A stretch of 42,768 nucleotides of DNA from Legionellaceae bacterium UBA6148 (GCA_002423125.1 DIUW01000058.1:43554-86321); one strand, 5' to 3'; positions 9,111 to 16,993 are shown, numbered from the stretch's first letter. Notes: generated by a model not told the origin, from the sequence alone. Made by a program: numbers and translations.

Positions 9111-9524
9111 ATGTCGATACTCTTTTCTCTGATTGTGTTGTGCACGGCTATTATTGGTTTTTTTTCAAAAGAGTTCATCCATTTTTTTACGTGGTTGTTT
9201 TCCATTCCCGGTGTCAAAGTGATCCTCCCCTTATTGATGGTGTCTTTGGTCGTTGAGAGTGATGTTCTTTGGAGTTGGTGGGGGCTATCATCACTTCATT
9301 CGTTACTGACTGTTGTTGAGCAAAAATTATCTTACTTATTGCCATTTCAAAGTGGCGTACTATTTGTATCTCGTGTAATTTTATTAACCGTTTTGGCGTG
9401 TATTCCGATGTGGATTGCCCAGTTTATAGCTCGGAAAAATCCTATTTCGAACTCACCCTATAATGCTCGCCGTGTGAGCGCTATCGTTTGGGTTGTATCG
9501 GTTATTTTGTTGATAACCTTATAA
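9111..9524 (+). CDS. Small membrane protein of unknown function
   Basis: I do not recognise a family. The 137-aa product is very hydrophobic, with about four predicted membrane segments: residues 2-17, 35-50 (FSIPGVKVILPLLMVSLVV), about 80-105 and about 121-137. A short basic loop (ARKNPISNSPYNARR) lies before the last one. It begins 30 nt after uup with GGGGGTGATAGAAGT ahead of the ATG, so it is probably expressed with uup. It ends 22 nt before the convergent recombinase gene. Its expression in the same run as uup is the only functional hint. Confidence 0.65.
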   Translation: MSILFSLIVLCTAIIGFFSKEFIHFFTWLFSIPGVKVILPLLMVSLVVESDVLWSWWGLSSLHSLLTVVEQKLSYLLPFQSGVLFVSRVILLTVLACIPMWIAQFIARKNPISNSPYNARRVSAIVWVVSVILLITL

Positions 9525-9546
9525 CCAGATATCAACCCTAAGATTG

Positions 9547-10764
9547 CTAGACCGGTTCTATTGTTTTATTCTGTGCCGACTCATGTCTTGCTTGTAACTC
9601 AACATCAATGTAGCGATCGGTTGTTGCACTGGAGCTGTGACCGGCATCATCACGTACATGTTCGCGAGGGCGTGTTTTAACGTCTTCAGAAATACCCGTG
9701 TGGCGCAACCAATGGACAGTAGCCGCACCCAAACTATCGGCTTCCTCCTGTTGATTGTTCATGCGTAATGTTTCGGCGGCTAAATCAAAGCATACTTGAA
9801 CTAATCGCCTAATCGGCGCCGTGTCGCTCATTGGACCTGTGCCGCGTATTTTGGGGATGAGAGGCGAATTGTCGGCAGGGGAGGGAAGTTGCGTTAATCC
9901 TAAAAATAAGCGCCATCGAATGAGGCTGTCGATCATGGCGTGGCTTACTGCTATTTGTCGTTCTTTGTTGCCTTTTCCTACCGTTGTGAACCACCAATGC
10001 CCATTGCTATCTTTAGAAAAATCATTCATGGAAGGGATCCAGCGATCGCTTGCTGCCAACTCAGAAATTCGTAAGTACATCCCATATAATATGCTTAAAA
10101 TAAATCGTGTTCGTTCATGTTTTTCGGGGTTTTGCTGTGCTAATGATTCCGCAGCGTTTAATACAGCTTCCCATTGAATTAAACTTAATCGTCTAATGGG
10201 GGCGTTTTGTTGACGTTTTCGGACAAATTTACTTTTTTGTCGAATTAAAGCTACTGGATTGGAAAGCACGTATTCTTCAGCAATCATAAAATTAAAGAAC
10301 GTACTTAGAATTGAAAATATTTCTTGAACAGCTCCTGAAGAAAGACTAAACGCATCAATTGATGCCGTTTCTCCCTTTTTTTTAGCGGATTTACTGATAT
10401 GTGCAACAAAAGGTCGCCATTCGGGATTGGGAACGCGCCGCCCTTCTGACTCAATATAGCGAGGGACTTTTTTCAATGAAATCCAATGCTTGGGTGGATT
10501 TTGGCAAAATCGAACAAATTGCTCGATATCGTCGCGTTTCAGCTCGGATAACGTCATGTCTTTGATATGCCAGCACCACTGTAATAATCGCTCTGCTTCA
10601 CGGCGATAACTATTAAACGTGCCGAGACTGCCATTGTAACTTTTGAGAAAGTTGAGTGTATGATCGAAGTCCAATTGGACACGTTGATTAGGCAAACGTA
10701 CGTTTTCAGCGTTTTTGTGAAGATGATCTAACGTATCAAATAAGGGTAAAAGTTGAAATTTCAT
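9547..10764 (-). CDS. Tyrosine recombinase / integrase family protein
   Basis: A 405-aa site-specific recombinase with an N-terminal SAM-like core-binding domain (about 30-175) and a C-terminal catalytic domain. All catalytic positions are visible: R232 in GMYLRISELA, a lysine in the beta-hairpin VGKGNKER (264 or 267), H351 and R354 in HWLRHTG, H376 in DDAGHSS and nucleophile Y385 in TTDRYIDVE. The frame is open to a GTG at 10791, but the ATG at 10764 has GGAAG 6 nt ahead and is preferred. It is longer than XerC/XerD (about 300 aa) and no excisionase, phage or transposase genes lie nearby. It stands alone between uup and bamD, so either a remnant of an element or a domesticated recombinase. 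Confidence 0.88.
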   Translation of the reverse strand: MKFQLLPLFDTLDHLHKNAENVRLPNQRVQLDFDHTLNFLKSYNGSLGTFNSYRREAERLLQWCWHIKDMTLSELKRDDIEQFVRFCQNPPKHWISLKKVPRYIESEGRRVPNPEWRPFVAHISKSAKKKGETASIDAFSLSSGAVQEIFSILSTFFNFMIAEEYVLSNPVALIRQKSKFVRKRQQNAPIRRLSLIQWEAVLNAAESLAQQNPEKHERTRFILSILYGMYLRISELAASDRWIPSMNDFSKDSNGHWWFTTVGKGNKERQIAVSHAMIDSLIRWRLFLGLTQLPSPADNSPLIPKIRGTGPMSDTAPIRRLVQVCFDLAAETLRMNNQQEEADSLGAATVHWLRHTGISEDVKTRPREHVRDDAGHSSSATTDRYIDVELQARHESAQNKTIEPV

Positions 10765-10860
10765 CGGTGACTTCCGGTTGATTATCAGCACATTAGCAAC
10801 TCTCGCTACGATTCAATTACTTTTTCTAGGTTTAAGCAAGACAAGAGGCATTAATCTCGT

Positions 10861-10866
10861 TATAAT
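10861..10866 (+). promoter_or_regulatory. Possible -10 box for bamD
   Basis: A perfect TATAAT lies 36 nt before the bamD ATG. No convincing -35 hexamer is seen at 16-18 nt upstream, so this is a tentative call based on the -10 match and its position in the divergent gap between the recombinase and bamD. Confidence 0.35.
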
Positions 10867-10902
10867 TTCATCGATTTTACACTAAAAGGTATTAAATTTC
10901 CT

Positions 10903-11655
10903 ATGAAACAAATTAAAACGTTATTAATGCTGATCGTAACCTTATCAATGATTTCATGTGCAAAGAAAGACGATGATGATTTAGGGCCGTTTAAGGGCAT
11001 GACAGCGAAGCAATTATATACCGATGCAACAAAAGCCATGGCTAAAGAGCAATATAGCACTGCAATTACTCGCTTTGAAGCGATGGAAACGATGTATCCT
11101 TTTAGTGATTATGCTGAACAGGCTGAGATTGATTTAATATATGCCTATTATGAAAAAGAAGATTATCCCTCATGTGCGGCAACCGCAGAACGATTTATCC
11201 ATCTCTACCCACGAGCTAAACGTGTTGATTACGCCTATTACATGAAAGGATTGGCTAATTTCCAGCAATCACGCGGCGGACTGGCTAAAATATTACCGCT
11301 CGATGAATCTTGGCGTGATCCCGGTACGCAATCACAAGCGTATTCTGACTTTGCAACCTTGGTTCAAAAATTTCCCGAGAGTAAATACAAAGCGAATGCA
11401 TTACAACGCATGATTTATTTACGTAACATGATTGCGCAGCGCGAATTGAATAGCGCAAATTATTTCTTTGGTCGCAGAATGTATGTTGCCGCAATCGAGC
11501 GATCGAGTTATTTAATTAAAACCTATCCTCAAGCGCCTAGTGCGGAGGCTGCACTCGCAATTATTTATCATTCAAATCGGGCTCTAGGGCTCACCAAGGC
11601 AGCTGAAGATGCGCTTAAGGTATACCAGGCGACGTATCACAAAAATCCTAACTAA
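10903..11655 (+). CDS. bamD: Outer membrane assembly lipoprotein BamD
   Basis: A component of the BAM complex, which folds beta-barrel proteins into the outer membrane from the periplasmic side. The 250-aa protein has a lipoprotein signal peptide with lipobox M-I-S-C (C19), then tetratricopeptide-type helices. These include LYTDATKAMAKEQYSTAITRFEAM, YPFSDYAEQAEIDLIYAYY and the FIHLYPRAKRVDYAYYMKG segment typical of YfiO/ComL. Length matches E. coli BamD (245 aa). It is an essential gene in E. coli, flanked here by a recombinase gene on one side and a dispersed repeat plus an effector-like gene on the other. Confidence 0.94.
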   Translation: MKQIKTLLMLIVTLSMISCAKKDDDDLGPFKGMTAKQLYTDATKAMAKEQYSTAITRFEAMETMYPFSDYAEQAEIDLIYAYYEKEDYPSCAATAERFIHLYPRAKRVDYAYYMKGLANFQQSRGGLAKILPLDESWRDPGTQSQAYSDFATLVQKFPESKYKANALQRMIYLRNMIAQRELNSANYFFGRRMYVAAIERSSYLIKTYPQAPSAEAALAIIYHSNRALGLTKAAEDALKVYQATYHKNPN

Positions 11656-11693
11656 CGATGCGTAATAGCCAGCCCTCCCAAATAACGTCCTTC

Positions 11694-11798
11694 AATTTTT
11701 CCTTCTCCCCAGACATGGGGAGAAGGTTCCCGTAGGGCGGATGAGGAGATTTTGAATAAGTTATTTGATGTTGCGGGGTACCGAGGTACCTGAGGTGC
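11694..11798 (-). repeat. Dispersed ~105-bp repeat, copy B (inverted)
   Basis: The reverse complement matches copy A at 1745-1850 over its whole length with about ten substitutions and one extra base. The hairpin here is better preserved: CCTTCTCCCC and GGGGAGAAGG pair perfectly across 10 bp around AGACAT. The mini-palindrome GGTACCGAGGTACC lies at 11778-11790. It sits between the bamD stop and the small ORF ending at 11911. Confidence 0.85.
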
Positions 11799-11910
11799 TA
11801 TTGCAAATCTTTTTAGAAGCAATGGGCGGAAAAATCGATAGACCAAATCCAGTATTTTCATTTCCGATGGGTATATGCCTGGCGCGCAGTATAACTGAAG
11901 GTATGAATGT

Positions 11911-12282
11911 TTATGAGGAAAATCCGGCTCGAATCTCTGTGCAAATATTATCGAGAGCCCTTTCAGAGCTGGTTTTGATCTTTTTACTAAAGAATTTGAG
12001 GCAATAAGTAGTAATCCCTTGAGGTTTTTGAAGGACTTTGTATTCCTCACTGTCTACCATTTCTTGTTCGATGCTCTCGATGGTTTTTGCTTTCAGTAAT
12101 CGTTCAACCAACTTTAATAGTAAAGCCGTTTTTAAGCTGTCCCCAGTTTCATAACGGAAAGAAACCTTTGATTTAAACCAATGATAACGACTTTGGTCGT
12201 CAACATTTATACGGGCATAATGCTTCTCTACCAGTTGAATGGCTTTTCTAGAATGGCATAACTTATTAATTTTTGAACGCAT
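11911..12282 (-). CDS. 123-aa ORF, likely detached C-terminus of the 656-aa protein
   Basis: I do not recognise a family. The product is basic and predicted mostly helical, with a segment SLKTALLLKLVERLLKAK followed by KFFSKKIKTSSERALDNI, the look of a compact helical C-terminal domain. It overlaps the end of the upstream 656-aa gene by 17 nt, in the +1 frame, and has only a weak GAG 4 nt ahead of its ATG. The stop of the upstream gene follows an A5 run (T5 on the plus strand, 12270-12274). Removing one A from that run would join the frames into a single protein of about 774 aa. It could be a separate overlapping gene, a frameshifted end, or a sequence error. Confidence 0.55.
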   Translation of the reverse strand: MRSKINKLCHSRKAIQLVEKHYARINVDDQSRYHWFKSKVSFRYETGDSLKTALLLKLVERLLKAKTIESIEQEMVDSEEYKVLQKPQGITTYCLKFFSKKIKTSSERALDNICTEIRAGFSS

Positions 12283-14236
12283 GATTCTCTGATGCTGGTT
12301 CAGAAACGCTCTGGCTTGTGCTTTGTACTACATCATCTATAGCCTGTTTAAATCGATTTATCGTTGCTTGTGGTGTAGGGACTTCTGCTAGTTTTTCAAT
12401 ATTCATTTCAGCGAGAACCGATAATCCTTGCATCAAATCTCCTATTAATAAGTTCTGGTCAACTTGGATAAAAACAGATCCGTCTTTTGTTAAAGGTAAG
12501 TTTTTTCCTGGGATAATATTCCAAAGATCGTGTAATAGTTCGGTAGAAACAACATGATTTTTCTGTACGTGCAGCTCTTGATGCATGCTCTTAGGAAATG
12601 TGAAAAATCGACGTTCCTTTATATCCGCTGCATCGGGGAAAATGGTATTTGCAGCAAATTCCTGAATCGCTTCACGCAGGGTCGCATTATTGGGCTGCTT
12701 GGGTTTTATTTGATATTTTGCAAAGCAGGTATTCAGGTTGGCAAGTGATTCTGTTGTATCTTGTTTACAATATGAGTTTCGAATGTCGGTCGCCCTATTG
12801 TGAACCATTTGCGGAGTGGTTGTTTTATAAAAAACTGAACGAACATCGTCTTTTTGTTTTCCGGTTATTCCAGCATCTAAAATGGACATTGCAACAATGG
12901 AACAGTTGTTTTTTTCAAAACTGTAGGGATGACTAGAGTTCGCTATGATTTCCATTTGTTGAAGCATGCTCTCCAGTTTTAAAGCCCCTTTTTTTGGAGT
13001 TTCTGCATTGCTACCTTGGCTGATAGGAAGGATAACCTCGCTATCAGGTGGCCTTCCTGAACATAAAAACGTATCCAAAACAGAGTCGCTTTCACTTTGA
13101 AGTTTATTGCATTTATTTATTTCATCATGCCAATCTTTATAAAATATGGGTTCTCTGTACTCGATTCTTTGTAAAATTGCTGGCTTTATTTCATTGTTTA
13201 TTTCATTGTTGATTTCATCTGCAGTAAACTCGGTTTCATCCAATTGTTTCAACAGATCCTGAAGAAAGGGTACTATATCGTACCCATAAGTTGCATCGAA
13301 TGTTTGCAGTGATTCTAACCTTTCCAAAATGGGTGCAACGCCATTCTTCAATAATTCGCTCGTAATATTCGTAATATTTCTTGTTTCTGATAATTTTTTG
13401 AGATCGGATAAAACCGTATCAAATATTTCGAAGTTGGTTAGATTCTCTCGTATTTTATAGGTTTCTAATTCGGACGAAATGCTTATTCTAAATCTCTCCT
13501 CGAGTTGCAACACAAGTTTTTGAGTTTCTTCAATATACTGTTTTTTTTCATTGTTTAAACTAAGAATGGTTGTTGCAAGCGATTTTGATAGTGATGCTGA
13601 ATTTACCGCACCACCTGAAATATCTATGTCTAGAGTTTTAGCACAATTAATAATCGTCTTATCTAGCGTCCAACCTTTGCTTTTTTTATGAGATTTTAAT
13701 TTTTCTTTCAACACAGCAACGACTTTTAATTTATCATCCAGATTACGCATTGCATGGATATTCAAAATGCACTTTCCTTTAGCTTCACCAAAGTTTAAAG
13801 CTTTTCCTTGTGGTGTTAGCGTACTTTTTTGATAGACTGTGATATCTCTTTTGCCGGATCGCCTGATTGGAAAATTTGCAACATCTGAAGAGTGTCGATC
13901 CGTAGTATGATGACCTGTTCGCTCATATTCGCAATCCCCTGAATAAGTTGGTATGAGATAAAAAGGATCCCCAGAGGATCCGGGAGTAAAGCTAAACCTC
14001 ACGGTGTACATCTTTTCTTGTTCGCCGCTATCGTTAATAATTGCTTTTTCTTGATGCGGCATATTTGAGCAGTAACGATCGATTAACCGCTTATTTTCGT
14101 CGGTTACGGGTACTTGTAACTCAATTGACGCATGACCAGGATTTTCTCTTCGCCAAGCGGCATTAAGATAATTTCTTATCCCATAACGACTTCCGTGATG
14201 CGTTCCCCATGTTTGTACTTTTGCGATTGGATTCAT
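12266..14236 (-). CDS. Putative secreted effector, permuted papain-like (His...Cys) hydrolase candidate
   Basis: No family is recognised with certainty. The 656-aa protein has no signal peptide or membrane segment. Near its N-terminus is WGTHHGSRYGI followed by NPGHASIEL (H35); at 438-454 is YSFEKNNCSIVAMSILD (C445). A His strand before and an N-N-C-S helix after is the order of circularly permuted papain-like/LRAT-type cysteine hydrolases. The 400 residues between them include helical, coiled-coil-prone stretches (about 160-350). The C-terminal 200 residues are unassigned. No Shine-Dalgarno sequence precedes the ATG, and the upstream DNA is very AT-rich. Large cytosolic-looking proteins of this kind, standing alone, are typical Dot/Icm effectors in Legionellales; this is inference. 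Confidence 0.6.
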   Translation of the reverse strand: MNPIAKVQTWGTHHGSRYGIRNYLNAAWRRENPGHASIELQVPVTDENKRLIDRYCSNMPHQEKAIINDSGEQEKMYTVRFSFTPGSSGDPFYLIPTYSGDCEYERTGHHTTDRHSSDVANFPIRRSGKRDITVYQKSTLTPQGKALNFGEAKGKCILNIHAMRNLDDKLKVVAVLKEKLKSHKKSKGWTLDKTIINCAKTLDIDISGGAVNSASLSKSLATTILSLNNEKKQYIEETQKLVLQLEERFRISISSELETYKIRENLTNFEIFDTVLSDLKKLSETRNITNITSELLKNGVAPILERLESLQTFDATYGYDIVPFLQDLLKQLDETEFTADEINNEINNEIKPAILQRIEYREPIFYKDWHDEINKCNKLQSESDSVLDTFLCSGRPPDSEVILPISQGSNAETPKKGALKLESMLQQMEIIANSSHPYSFEKNNCSIVAMSILDAGITGKQKDDVRSVFYKTTTPQMVHNRATDIRNSYCKQDTTESLANLNTCFAKYQIKPKQPNNATLREAIQEFAANTIFPDAADIKERRFFTFPKSMHQELHVQKNHVVSTELLHDLWNIIPGKNLPLTKDGSVFIQVDQNLLIGDLMQGLSVLAEMNIEKLAEVPTPQATINRFKQAIDDVVQSTSQSVSEPASENHAFKN

Positions 14237-14267
14237 AAAAATAAATCATAGTGTGTTATTATTGTTA

Positions 14268-14273
14268 ATTATA
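14268..14273 (-). promoter_or_regulatory. Possible -10 box for the 656-aa gene
   Basis: TATAAT on the minus strand, 31 nt before the ATG at 14236, in an AT-rich divergent region of 113 bp. A TTGCAT lies further up, but its spacing (about 26 nt) is too long for a normal sigma-70 promoter, so only the -10 is suggested. Confidence 0.3.
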
Positions 14274-14349
14274 GGCTATAAATTTAAAATAGTGATTTGA
14301 TGCAACACGTGCTAGAATTAACCTGGAAGAAAACTATCTGGAGTCATTT

Positions 14350-15024
14350 ATGAATAGAAATACTGTATCAACGCTTTCTCGTAATGAAGAATCTGCTCTT
14401 GCCACCAACAAAGTACTACGCAATACGTATCTGTTGTTGAGTATTACTTTCTTATTTAGTGCCTTTACTGCATACATGTCATTCGCAATGGGAACTCGGA
14501 CGATGAATCCCTTGCTTATGATTGGAGGAGTATACGGCTTAATGTTTTTGACGCACTCCTTAAGAAACAGTCCGTGGGGAATTGTAAGTGTGTTCGCATT
14601 TACTGGCTTTTTAGGTTATACACTGGGGCCTGTGCTTAACATGTATATCGCACATTACTCCAATGGCCATCAGTTGATTGCGACCGCTTTAGGTGGTACT
14701 GGTGTTATATTTTTCGGTTTATCAGGCTATGCAGTCACAACTCGAAAAGACTTCAGTTACATGGGAGGCTTTTTATTTGTAGCCGTTATGGTTGCGTTTC
14801 TTGCAATGATCGCCAATATTTTCTTTCAAATCCCCATGATCAACCTGGCTATTTCCGCAGCCTTCGTTTTGATTTCTTCAGGGTTAATTCTGTTTCAAAC
14901 GAGTGAAATTATTCATGGTGGTGAAACAAATTATATTTCGGCGACCGTTTCATTATTCGTATCCATCTATAATTTATTCATTAGCTTATTGAATCTTCTA
15001 AGCGCGTTTTCAGGCCGGGAATGA
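14350..15024 (+). CDS. Bax inhibitor-1/YccA family membrane protein
   Basis: A 224-aa inner-membrane protein with seven hydrophobic segments spaced as in the BI-1/YccA (UPF0005) family. It starts with a polar N-terminus of about 20 residues, then TNKVLRNTYLLLSITFLFSA. The middle has GFLGYTLGPVLNMYIAHY and FFGLSGYAVTTRKDFSYMG, both family signatures, and the end has LFVSIYNLFISLLNLLS. E. coli YccA (219 aa) interacts with the FtsH protease. The gene starts 9 nt after TGGAG. Downstream is a short palindrome related to the rph-yicC element. Divergent from the effector-like gene. Confidence 0.9.
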   Translation: MNRNTVSTLSRNEESALATNKVLRNTYLLLSITFLFSAFTAYMSFAMGTRTMNPLLMIGGVYGLMFLTHSLRNSPWGIVSVFAFTGFLGYTLGPVLNMYIAHYSNGHQLIATALGGTGVIFFGLSGYAVTTRKDFSYMGGFLFVAVMVAFLAMIANIFFQIPMINLAISAAFVLISSGLILFQTSEIIHGGETNYISATVSLFVSIYNLFISLLNLLSAFSGRE

Positions 15025-15028
15025 TCGC

Positions 15029-15046
15029 ATACTTCGCGCGAAGTAT
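15029..15046. repeat. 18-bp perfect palindrome sharing ends with the 2663-2836 element
   Basis: ATACTTCGCGCGAAGTAT is a perfect palindrome 4 nt after the yccA-like stop. Its half-site ATACTTCGCGCG is identical to the terminal bases of the 174-bp element at 2663-2836. It looks as if only the fused tips of such an element remain. Confidence 0.7.
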
Positions 15047-15066
15047 AAGTACTACTCGTTCTAACT

Positions 15067-15092
15067 GCAACAGTCTCTAACGGGGCTGTTGC
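15067..15092 (+). other. Hairpin between yccA-like gene and dus
   Basis: GCAACAG (15067-15073) pairs with CTGTTGC (15086-15092) around a 12-nt loop. It could slow or end transcription of the yccA-like gene, but there is no following T-run, so it is not a classical intrinsic terminator. It ends 15 nt before the start codon of the Dus gene and may fold in that leader. Confidence 0.35.
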
Positions 15093-15107
15093 AATGAGAC
15101 ACACACC

Positions 15108-16049
15108 ATGTTTAATATTCCCCTTTCAATCGGCTCTTTCCAGTTACAGCACCGACTCATTCAAGGACCTCTAGCGGGATTTAGTTGCGCACCATTTAGA
15201 CAACTTTTTTCGCAATATACTCCTCCGGCTTATTGCGTGTCTGAAATGCTTTCAGCCCATGATGTACTGCATAAACACCTATTCAATGGTCGTTATCTGT
15301 ACCGCTCTCCTGATGAAAAGCATCTCTGTTATCAAATTTCAGGAACCGATCCGGCAATAATGGCAGATGCTGCAATTAAACTGGAGCACTCTGGTGCCGA
15401 TCTTATCGATATTAATTGCGGCTGTCCTAAAACTAAAATTCGAAAAAAAGGTGCCGGGAGTGCATTGCTTGAAACATCAGAACGCTTGATTGAAATTATT
15501 CATGCCGTACGTGTCGCAATTCAGTGCCCACTCACTGTCAAAATACGGTTACAAGGCAATACGCAAGATCTTGAACTTGCTCGAAAAATTGCTAATGCAG
15601 GAGTTGATGCATTAATTGTACACGGACGTCGATGGAATGATGACTATGATCATCCGAATGACTTACAACAAATCGCACGCATCAAACGCGCAATTGATAT
15701 CCCCGTCATTGCAAACGGCGATATTTCTAATGCCCGTACATTAAACAATGCACTGACAAAAACAGGCTGCGATGCATTCATGATATCTCGGGCAGGCACA
15801 GGTCAACCTTGGTTATTTAAAGAATTGTTGAGCGAGCAATCATTTTCAATTGATCGCCCCCCATTAATTTTTCTTTTTATGATGCATCTAGAAGGATTAG
15901 CAATACTTGAGAGTGAACATAAAGCCGTTTTACAAAGCAAGTCTCTTGTACGTTATTATTTCAGAAATTTAGCAGATCCGATGTTTCTCCAATCGTTTTA
16001 TGCATTGTCTAGCTTGAAAGCAATTGAGAAGGCATTATCGTCGATCTGA
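15108..16049 (+). CDS. tRNA-dihydrouridine synthase family protein
   Basis: An FMN/NADPH-dependent enzyme reducing uridines to dihydrouridine in tRNA. The 313-aa protein opens with SFQLQHRLIQGPLAGFSCAPF, corresponding to the FMN-binding A-P-M-A-G-x-x-x-x-x-F segment of Dus enzymes. It then has VSEM, LIDINCGCPKTKIRKKGAG with the catalytic-position cysteine C106, VKIRL (K145), VHGR (H172) and IPVIANGDI. All key residues are present. The G-P-L-A-G in place of A-P-M-A-G and the C-G-C-P in place of M-G-C-P are unusual, so I cannot place it among DusA, DusB and DusC with confidence. The 3' end overlaps the convergent acyltransferase gene by 15 bp. Confidence 0.88.
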   Translation: MFNIPLSIGSFQLQHRLIQGPLAGFSCAPFRQLFSQYTPPAYCVSEMLSAHDVLHKHLFNGRYLYRSPDEKHLCYQISGTDPAIMADAAIKLEHSGADLIDINCGCPKTKIRKKGAGSALLETSERLIEIIHAVRVAIQCPLTVKIRLQGNTQDLELARKIANAGVDALIVHGRRWNDDYDHPNDLQQIARIKRAIDIPVIANGDISNARTLNNALTKTGCDAFMISRAGTGQPWLFKELLSEQSFSIDRPPLIFLFMMHLEGLAILESEHKAVLQSKSLVRYYFRNLADPMFLQSFYALSSLKAIEKALSSI

Positions 16050-16955
16050 GTTGTTGATCATTTTTATCTTCGTCATTAATGTATCTTTTTCTTCCCATTG
16101 GTCGTTTAGCCACGATCTAAAGGCATTTTGCGTGTGACCCTCTTCTAATAATGTAGTTGATTGTGTAAATCGTTCAGGAATAGCTAATGTCCTTATGTTG
16201 ATGTCAATGCGATCAACTCGGCCACATAAAAAATCCCATATCGAATGTTTGGGCGTGGAGTAGACGAACGTGACGTCGATTAATGATTGTAGTTGTGTTC
16301 TTAGTGTACTAATGACTTGGCTTATCCCACCCGCTTTGGGTTTGAGTAAATGCTCATAGGATGATTGTTGATGCAGTTTTTTTTGAGTGGTATAGCGGGT
16401 ACCTTCGACAAAACTCATGATTGTGGAGGGGTAACTCTTAAACAACTTAAGAGAGTTATTCGCTGATTGAACGTCTTTGTTTTTTTTATGGGGATTTTTT
16501 TTAAGCTGCTCTTTGGAGTAACGTTTCATGAAAGGAAATCCCATCGCCCACCATGAAAAACCGAGTAGAGGCACCCATTTGAGTTGTTCTTTAATAAAAA
16601 ACTTGATAACAGGTATTTTACGATGAAAAATATTTTGTAAAAGAATAGTGTCTAATGCACTCTGGTGATTCGCAATCACGAGATACCATTGTTTTGGATT
16701 ATCAGGTATGTTTCCGGTTATTTTTAACCGGTTCGGATAAAATAGGTTGACATAGCCTGTTGTAAGACCAGTCCAAATCACTGCCACGCGATCGATCTGT
16801 TGAGATAACCTTATCCGCAATGCATGGTTTGGAATAAGTTTAAGCAATCCAATCATAAAAATAGGAATAAAACAGAGTGTGGTCACCAGTGTTAAGAAGC
16901 TCAAGGCAAGAATACCATAAATGATATTGCCTTTATTATGGGTGTTTGTAGACAT
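16035..16955 (-). CDS. PlsC-like phospholipid/glycerol acyltransferase (YihG type)
   Basis: A 306-aa membrane-bound acyltransferase probably acting on lysophosphatidic acid or a similar lysophospholipid. The N-terminal ~40 residues form a membrane segment. Motif I is NHQSALD (H97, D102 of the HX4D motif), then FIKEQLKWVPLLGF and FPFMKR, and motif III is SFVEGTR (E184-G185-T186). The W-W-A-M-G-F-P-F-M-K-R stretch and the ~306-aa length resemble the YihG/AcT4 branch more than PlsC proper (about 245 aa). It is convergent with the Dus gene and lies 38 bp downstream of the transsulfuration gene on the same strand. Confidence 0.85.
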   Translation of the reverse strand: MSTNTHNKGNIIYGILALSFLTLVTTLCFIPIFMIGLLKLIPNHALRIRLSQQIDRVAVIWTGLTTGYVNLFYPNRLKITGNIPDNPKQWYLVIANHQSALDTILLQNIFHRKIPVIKFFIKEQLKWVPLLGFSWWAMGFPFMKRYSKEQLKKNPHKKNKDVQSANNSLKLFKSYPSTIMSFVEGTRYTTQKKLHQQSSYEHLLKPKAGGISQVISTLRTQLQSLIDVTFVYSTPKHSIWDFLCGRVDRIDINIRTLAIPERFTQSTTLLEEGHTQNAFRSWLNDQWEEKDTLMTKIKMINNSDRR

Positions 16956-16993
16956 ATGTATCTCCTATTGTTGTAGGTTGAACAAAGGACCAA

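Noticed and set aside
9547..10764. XerC or XerD
   Set aside because: About 100 residues longer than Xer proteins and lacking their characteristic C-terminal end, so left as a general tyrosine recombinase.
11765..12007. 80-codon plus-strand frame after bamD
   Set aside because: Its start lies in the dispersed repeat and the remainder is antisense to the 123-aa ORF; no family resemblance.
11652..12050. 132-codon minus-strand frame overlapping the 123-aa ORF
   Set aside because: It uses a different frame of the 123-aa ORF, then the repeat, and reads as shadow sequence.
15067..15092. Intrinsic terminator after the yccA-like gene
   Set aside because: The stem is plausible but no T-run follows; kept only as a hairpin.
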